DNA of 64,000 nt from Lewinella sp. LCG006 (GTDB lineage Bacteria; Bacteroidota; Bacteroidia; Chitinophagales; Saprospiraceae). A program made the translations under genes and the position numbers. The notes under the pieces were generated by a model. That model searched no databases and had not been told where the DNA came from. It was given only the letters and a program-made list of their open reading frames with translations. Positions 59,994-64,000 of the stretch are shown here, piece by piece. Within the stretch, counting starts at the first letter, position 1; each line of letters begins with the position of its first letter. Location: NCBI RefSeq assembly GCF_040784935.1, contig NZ_CP160680.1, positions 1,107,501 through 1,171,500 of the forward strand, in the 5' to 3' direction.

Positions 59994-62132
59994 TTACATT
60001 TTCATAAAGGGTAGTGTACTGGCATTTCCACCGTTCACCACTTCTACCCAATAGGTACCGGCAGGCCAGCTGCTGACATCTACCTTACGCTCTATCTCAG
60101 CTTCTTTGTTGAGCAAAATTTCCCGGTGCAATTCTTGCCCTTGGGCAGAATAAATACGCAGGGTAGCCCCACTTTGGACAGCAGTCGGAATAGCAATCAT
60201 CACCTGGTCTTTCGCCGAAGTCGGGTACACCTTGAAAGCGCTTGGCTGTAGCACCAATTCATTATCACTTGACAGGCTTTTATCCGTTGCGGTGTTGTTC
60301 TGACAAGAAGGGCCAGACAAGAGGTCGAACTCTCCGCGTACATTGATCGTACCCGTAGGCAACAAGCCATGGTCATCCCAATCGCCATAATTTGCCAGGA
60401 AGCTACCTACCTGCCCAATACGGTTATTAATGTTAAATACGGGATCATTCTGGATGCCTGCATTCGATGGCGTAGGGATAGATCCGGCCACGTAAGTCGC
60501 GACCTTACCAGAACAACACAATGAATTTTCAACACCGGCACTTTCCACAACACCGACCAGATAGTAATCACTGGCAACGCTAGCTTGAGCTTCAAAACAT
60601 CCATAACCTCGGGTACGCAGATAGTGATTGGAAAAAAGGATGACCTCCATGGGCTCGTTCGGCGAAAGGGTCAAAAGACCAATACCTGACACCAGTGTTT
60701 GTTCTTCAACGAGTGGTGAATTGGAGCAATAACCTTCATTAATACTAAAAGGTGTGCTGGCCAAAGTTGTAATCGCATCCCAAAAACTTTCTACCTGTTC
60801 GTCGGTTGGAAGCACAGGGCCTTGTCCAGTACCCTCTCCCCCTTCTACAGGGTCATCATTAGCTTGAGTATCCAGAAAGAAATCGAATACGGGCTTCAAT
60901 ACATTGAGGGTATTGATCCAAAATTCAGGGTTCCAACTGGAACTACAACGGCGTCCAATCATCGCATGCCCGGCATCTAGTGCCGTCAGTTCACCCGTAC
61001 CTAAGTTTCGGGCGACGACGAAGGCAAAATCCTCGGCCTGGGCTGCTGCTCCTTTACTGAAGATACAGTCCTTCTTCCTGGCTTTGATGTGCAAGCTGGT
61101 GGTGTACTCATACTCCACATCCAATGGCCGGCTACAGACACAATCCTTGGGCAAATCAGTACTAAATCCTCCGAAACGCAAACAGCCCAGCAGGAATTTG
61201 ATTTCCGAAAAGGTAGTAGAAATACCCTGTGCCGCTTCTACGCCCTGTAGATTAGAAAGGTAATGATCAGCACTGCCACCACTTTCGTTTTGGCGTAAAG
61301 CTAAATACTTGGCGGCCCCGGCTTTGAACTCGTCAACATAGGTAAGATCGTTGCCACTCCCTTCAGGGTGTTGATCAATGGTTGGGTGAATGACCCGGTT
61401 GTTGTAGTCAATGTCTTCATAAGGTCCTACATTAATACTGGCACGGGTGATCACATAGCAGCGGCAATTGGTTTCCACGTCTTTTTCGGTCACCAAACCG
61501 GTACAGTCTCCCTGAAAAGCCAGTGGGTACCAGCTGCTAAGGTCTTTTGTATCCTGCTTCTTTAACAACGGCTGGTTGTCGAAAGAATAAGCTTGCAAAA
61601 ATGCCAGCTTCTCGATTGGATGTAGATTTACACCTTCCAGAAAAGTACAGAAAGGTTGCTGCCCTTCTTTTTGGGCAAACCAGCCCGACAATCTCCGAAA
61701 AAATGGATCAGATACTGCGATAGGTTCCGCTTGGGCAAAAGTGGAGACCATACCTGACCCCGACGAAATCATTTCTTCCCCCACGGCGACCATCACTTCC
61801 CACTGGTACTCAGCATCTAAAGGCAAATTTTCAATCACCGCTTCGGTTTCGCGCGTCGTCATTTCTGCCCACTCCGTAGTACTGTCGGCAGGCTTGTAGC
61901 GCAGGTGGTATTCGCTGGTGGCATCTTCTACAGCTTTCCATTTCAAGTAAGCTGTAGCATCCTCTCGAAACCGGACGCTTACCGCTGCGACCTGCTTGAT
62001 GCGTTCCGGGCTTTTGTACACGAACCCAATGTCGTGATCGCTGGTTTCATGCGCTACTTGCGCCCAGGAAAAATTACTACAATAAACTAATAACATAAGT
62101 GTAAGAGAGAAAAGCGTTTTTAAATTTTTCAT
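59994..62132 (-). CDS. large secreted protein with FN3-like domain and T9SS type A tail
   Basis: About 712 residues from the ATG at 62132 (MKNLKTLFSLTLMLLVYCSNFSWAQ, a signal peptide). Residues 45-130 are FN3-like (VAAVSVRFREDATAYLKWKAVEDATSEYHLRYKP). The middle contains many cysteines (GDCTGLVTEKDVETNCRCYV, CVCSRPLDVEYEY) and no recognised enzyme motif. The tail (AFKVYPTSAKDQVMIAIP...WPAGTYWVEVV) is a sorting signal. With its two upstream neighbours it forms a minus-strand group of exported proteins of unknown purpose. Confidence 0.85.
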   Translation of the reverse strand: MKNLKTLFSLTLMLLVYCSNFSWAQVAHETSDHDIGFVYKSPERIKQVAAVSVRFREDATAYLKWKAVEDATSEYHLRYKPADSTTEWAEMTTRETEAVIENLPLDAEYQWEVMVAVGEEMISSGSGMVSTFAQAEPIAVSDPFFRRLSGWFAQKEGQQPFCTFLEGVNLHPIEKLAFLQAYSFDNQPLLKKQDTKDLSSWYPLAFQGDCTGLVTEKDVETNCRCYVITRASINVGPYEDIDYNNRVIHPTIDQHPEGSGNDLTYVDEFKAGAAKYLALRQNESGGSADHYLSNLQGVEAAQGISTTFSEIKFLLGCLRFGGFSTDLPKDCVCSRPLDVEYEYTTSLHIKARKKDCIFSKGAAAQAEDFAFVVARNLGTGELTALDAGHAMIGRRCSSSWNPEFWINTLNVLKPVFDFFLDTQANDDPVEGGEGTGQGPVLPTDEQVESFWDAITTLASTPFSINEGYCSNSPLVEEQTLVSGIGLLTLSPNEPMEVILFSNHYLRTRGYGCFEAQASVASDYYLVGVVESAGVENSLCCSGKVATYVAGSIPTPSNAGIQNDPVFNINNRIGQVGSFLANYGDWDDHGLLPTGTINVRGEFDLLSGPSCQNNTATDKSLSSDNELVLQPSAFKVYPTSAKDQVMIAIPTAVQSGATLRIYSAQGQELHREILLNKEAEIERKVDVSSWPAGTYWVEVVNGGNASTLPFMKM

Positions 62133-62160
62133 TTTTCTAAATTTTAAATACTTAAATAAA

Positions 62161-62940
62161 CTAGATATCAATAATCATTCTAAATTCTCCATCTTCTAAA
62201 GTGCCGAAACGATCTCCGGCGAAATACTGACACAGGTAAAAAAGCTCTGCATCCATTTTAAAAGTAAAGTAATACCTGAACCCTTCTGGGGTTGCTCTTT
62301 TTTGCATTTCCGTCAACTCCAGCTTAGCGTGACTTGCTGGCCCGAAAGTGGGGCTGATGGACATGCCTACAACGGGAATCATAGCAGGATTTTTGCGCTT
62401 GTAATGTTCGTACCCTGGGCGCAATACCGTCGACCAAGTGATAAAAAAGCGGAATCCCTCCGTAGCTTCTTCTCCCTCTTTACGGATAGGCAACTCACCT
62501 TCCTGAAAGTATTGATCTAGATAATATTCCGGAGCATACACAACAGAGTCATTGATCATTGGGGAGTCCAGGGTAAAAACCGGCTCAAAATCACGGGTAA
62601 TCCCGTTGAGGTTATCAAAAATAGGCGGCCGGATCGCCATGCGGTAAAAACTACCTCTTAGCGGTGTATTGGCGTTGTATTCCTCGTCAACAGCGGTAGA
62701 GGCAGTGGTGGCGACAGCACTGTGCGCAAAGTAATTGCCCTGGGGTATTGAAATACAGAATTCTTTTCCATTCAGCTTACCGCGAAAATAAATTTCCGCG
62801 TCTGGATCATCCTCACAACTAAAGACCATATTGTCACGGCAATACTGCTCAGAGGCTTTACGAACATCGTATTCTTCTTTGCCACAAGCCGAAATCAACA
62901 GTATGGTTGCAAAAGACAAGAAAGGGAGAAGCAGTTTCAT
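62161..62940 (-). CDS. lipoprotein of unknown function
   Basis: About 259 residues from the ATG at 62940 (MKLLLPFLSFATILLISAC, lipobox LISAC). The mature part includes DDPDAEIYFRGKLNGKEFCISIPQGNY and FRFFITWSTVLRPGYEHYKRK, beta-rich and without known motifs. It starts 28 bp upstream of the T9SS gene start, so the two are probably co-expressed, perhaps as a surface complex. Confidence 0.75.
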   Translation of the reverse strand: MKLLLPFLSFATILLISACGKEEYDVRKASEQYCRDNMVFSCEDDPDAEIYFRGKLNGKEFCISIPQGNYFAHSAVATTASTAVDEEYNANTPLRGSFYRMAIRPPIFDNLNGITRDFEPVFTLDSPMINDSVVYAPEYYLDQYFQEGELPIRKEGEEATEGFRFFITWSTVLRPGYEHYKRKNPAMIPVVGMSISPTFGPASHAKLELTEMQKRATPEGFRYYFTFKMDAELFYLCQYFAGDRFGTLEDGEFRMIIDI

Positions 62941-63032
62941 AAGCTGTAATGGTTTTGGTGTCTGGGCCGCAATATAGTGCCCGGACAAATTTCATTTTTT
63001 TCAGAAAAACCCTAAAGCCAATTAAATATTCA

Positions 63033-64000
63033 CTAAGGTATTGGGCCGTCACCACTCACGCTGATGGTAAAGACGGCCTGCTCACCACCTGGGCAATTGT
63101 TGGCAACTTGCAACTGTAGACGACCTTCGCTTAGGTCATTGTCCCAACGCACCGTAGCACTATTGTTAGAAGAAGCAATAATGGTTCCTCCATCTACAAA
63201 CCACTGGCTGGCGTAGTTGCTGTTGGCGGAGATACCGTACCCTGTATAGGTATAGGTTTCTCCTGGGTATATCTGGTCTGGCCCTAGCAAGCTCACCCCG
63301 CTTACGCTTCGAACCAACTCCGCAAGATTACGCGTAAAACTCAGGTTGTTGGCTTCCGTCGTTCCATCTACACATACGGCTACAATATCCGTACTCACCG
63401 CTACTGCGGGATCGTCCTGGGTGATCACCAATCGAGGATTACTGGTAGGTGTTGTCGCCGTTGCAGGAGTGCCACCAGTGTTGGCCCAGTTCAAGGTCGT
63501 ATTATCAGCACCAAAGCCATAAGCCTGGTAGGTAGCTGTGGGGGTACAGTCATCAAACCGTAGCGATACGCCCAATACCAAATTGCAATCCAGCGATTCG
63601 CAACAGGGGCCATTCTCGCCTCGGATCACCTGGATCACGCCAAGGGTAAATCCTGCCGCAGTACCGACCCCAAAAGCGACGCCTCCACCGGGGCCCATGC
63701 CGATTCCCACACCAAGGCCCACGAGCATTCCACCACCGGTATATTCGGTAATACAATTCCAGGATTCCTTCCAGCTGCATCCCCCTCGGGCCAAGCTAGC
63801 TTCGTCGTCTGGCAGTTGAAAGCCAATATCGAGGAAGTACTGGTTGGCGCCCTGGAAGACAGCTCCCATGGTAACCAACTGTTTCTTTTCCGCTATCGTC
63901 AGCAGTGGGTTTTCTTTAATGTTTGTCAGTTCGCGTTCCAGGCGTGCATTAGCGAACGCAAAATCACGGGTACTTCCATCGTTCTGATAAGCATCCATCA
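63033..64000 (-). CDS. C-terminal part of a secreted protein with glycine-rich segment and Ig-like domain (5' end beyond window)
   Basis: The frame is open to the right edge; an ATG at 63998 exists but gives no signal peptide, so the gene probably starts outside. Visible parts are a cysteine pair region (GGCSWKESWNCITEY), a hydrophobic glycine-rich stretch (GGGMLVGLGVGIGMGPGGGVAFGVGTAAGF) that could insert in a membrane, CCESLDCNLVLG, and a C-terminal PKD/Ig-like sandwich (DQIYPGETYTYTGYG...RLQLQVANNCPGGEQ). No T9SS tail. Likely first of the exported-protein group. Confidence 0.65.
   Translation of the reverse strand, partial: MDAYQNDGSTRDFAFANARLERELTNIKENPLLTIAEKKQLVTMGAVFQGANQYFLDIGFQLPDDEASLARGGCSWKESWNCITEYTGGGMLVGLGVGIGMGPGGGVAFGVGTAAGFTLGVIQVIRGENGPCCESLDCNLVLGVSLRFDDCTPTATYQAYGFGADNTTLNWANTGGTPATATTPTSNPRLVITQDDPAVAVSTDIVAVCVDGTTEANNLSFTRNLAELVRSVSGVSLLGPDQIYPGETYTYTGYGISANSNYASQWFVDGGTIIASSNNSATVRWDNDLSEGRLQLQVANNCPGGEQAVFTISVSGDGPIP

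Noticed and set aside
1-64000. tRNA or rRNA genes
   Set aside because: I scanned the intergenic gaps for T-loop and acceptor patterns and found no convincing cloverleaf; a dedicated covariance search could still reveal one.

Overview
The window looks like the chromosome of a Bacteroidota bacterium, most likely a Saprospiraceae/Lewinella-type organism. Evidence: several proteins end in type IX secretion sorting tails (types A and B); a TonB-dependent receptor with an N-terminal carboxypeptidase-regulatory-like domain; a hybrid two-component regulator with propeller, kinase, receiver and AraC parts; DUF4861, DUF2911 and DUF1330 genes; TAnnTTTG-type -7 boxes; and no obvious Shine-Dalgarno sites. 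Coding GC is near 50 percent by eye. No rRNA, tRNA, transposase or CRISPR array was found.

Layout. 1-8192: housekeeping and stress-type genes (GreA/B-like factor, secreted repeat protein, DUF1330, quinone oxidoreductase-like enzyme, cytosolic serpin, PadR regulator plus MacB/FtsX-type permease). 8647-33033 (all minus): a 24-kb uronic-acid polysaccharide utilisation locus. In transcription order it holds a TonB-dependent receptor with no SusD, a secreted beta-helix protein, GH88, GH2, DUF4861, two tandem alginate_lyase-family (PL5/PL38-like) lipoproteins, a large FN3/T9SS putative lyase, uxuB-like SDR, two AT-rich inserted genes, uxuA, TRAP dctP-dctQ-dctM, kdgK, kdgA, kduD and kduI. Outer-membrane uptake and periplasmic depolymerisation would release unsaturated uronates (to 5-keto-4-deoxyuronate via GH88, then KduI/KduD) and hexuronates (via UxuB/UxuA). 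Both routes meet at KDG, which KdgK and KdgA turn into pyruvate and glyceraldehyde-3-phosphate. Lyase type, GH88 and the lack of alginate-specific monomer enzymes favour a glucuronic-acid-rich polymer such as glucuronan over alginate; this is inference.

33034-48912: T9SS surface proteins, a GH16 beta-glucanase and a 1365-residue hybrid sensor/regulator, interspersed with four arrays of one family of 152-153-bp palindrome-rich tandem repeats (about 33297-33661, 41218-41577, 46998-47921, 48483-48851). A DUF559 (PD-(D/E)XK, Vsr-like) endonuclease gene sits between the last two arrays. 48913-51826: molybdopterin oxidoreductase with an ArsR regulator and a small DUF7009-like protein. 51823-53129: a Fic protein preceded by a perfect 28-bp palindrome. 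53455-57794: NTF2-like, SCP2-like, TauE/SafE, ribosomal protein S21 with a cold-shock protein, and an NhaC-type antiporter. 58238-64000: small lipoproteins and large secreted proteins, the last running off the window.

The best candidates for something undescribed are the 152-bp repeat family with its embedded DUF559 nuclease, and the stem-loops that fill most of the longer intercistronic gaps of the uronate locus. They include three hairpins sharing GTGAGG...CCTCAC ends and two GC-rich palindromic elements, one with perfect 22-bp terminal inverted repeats.
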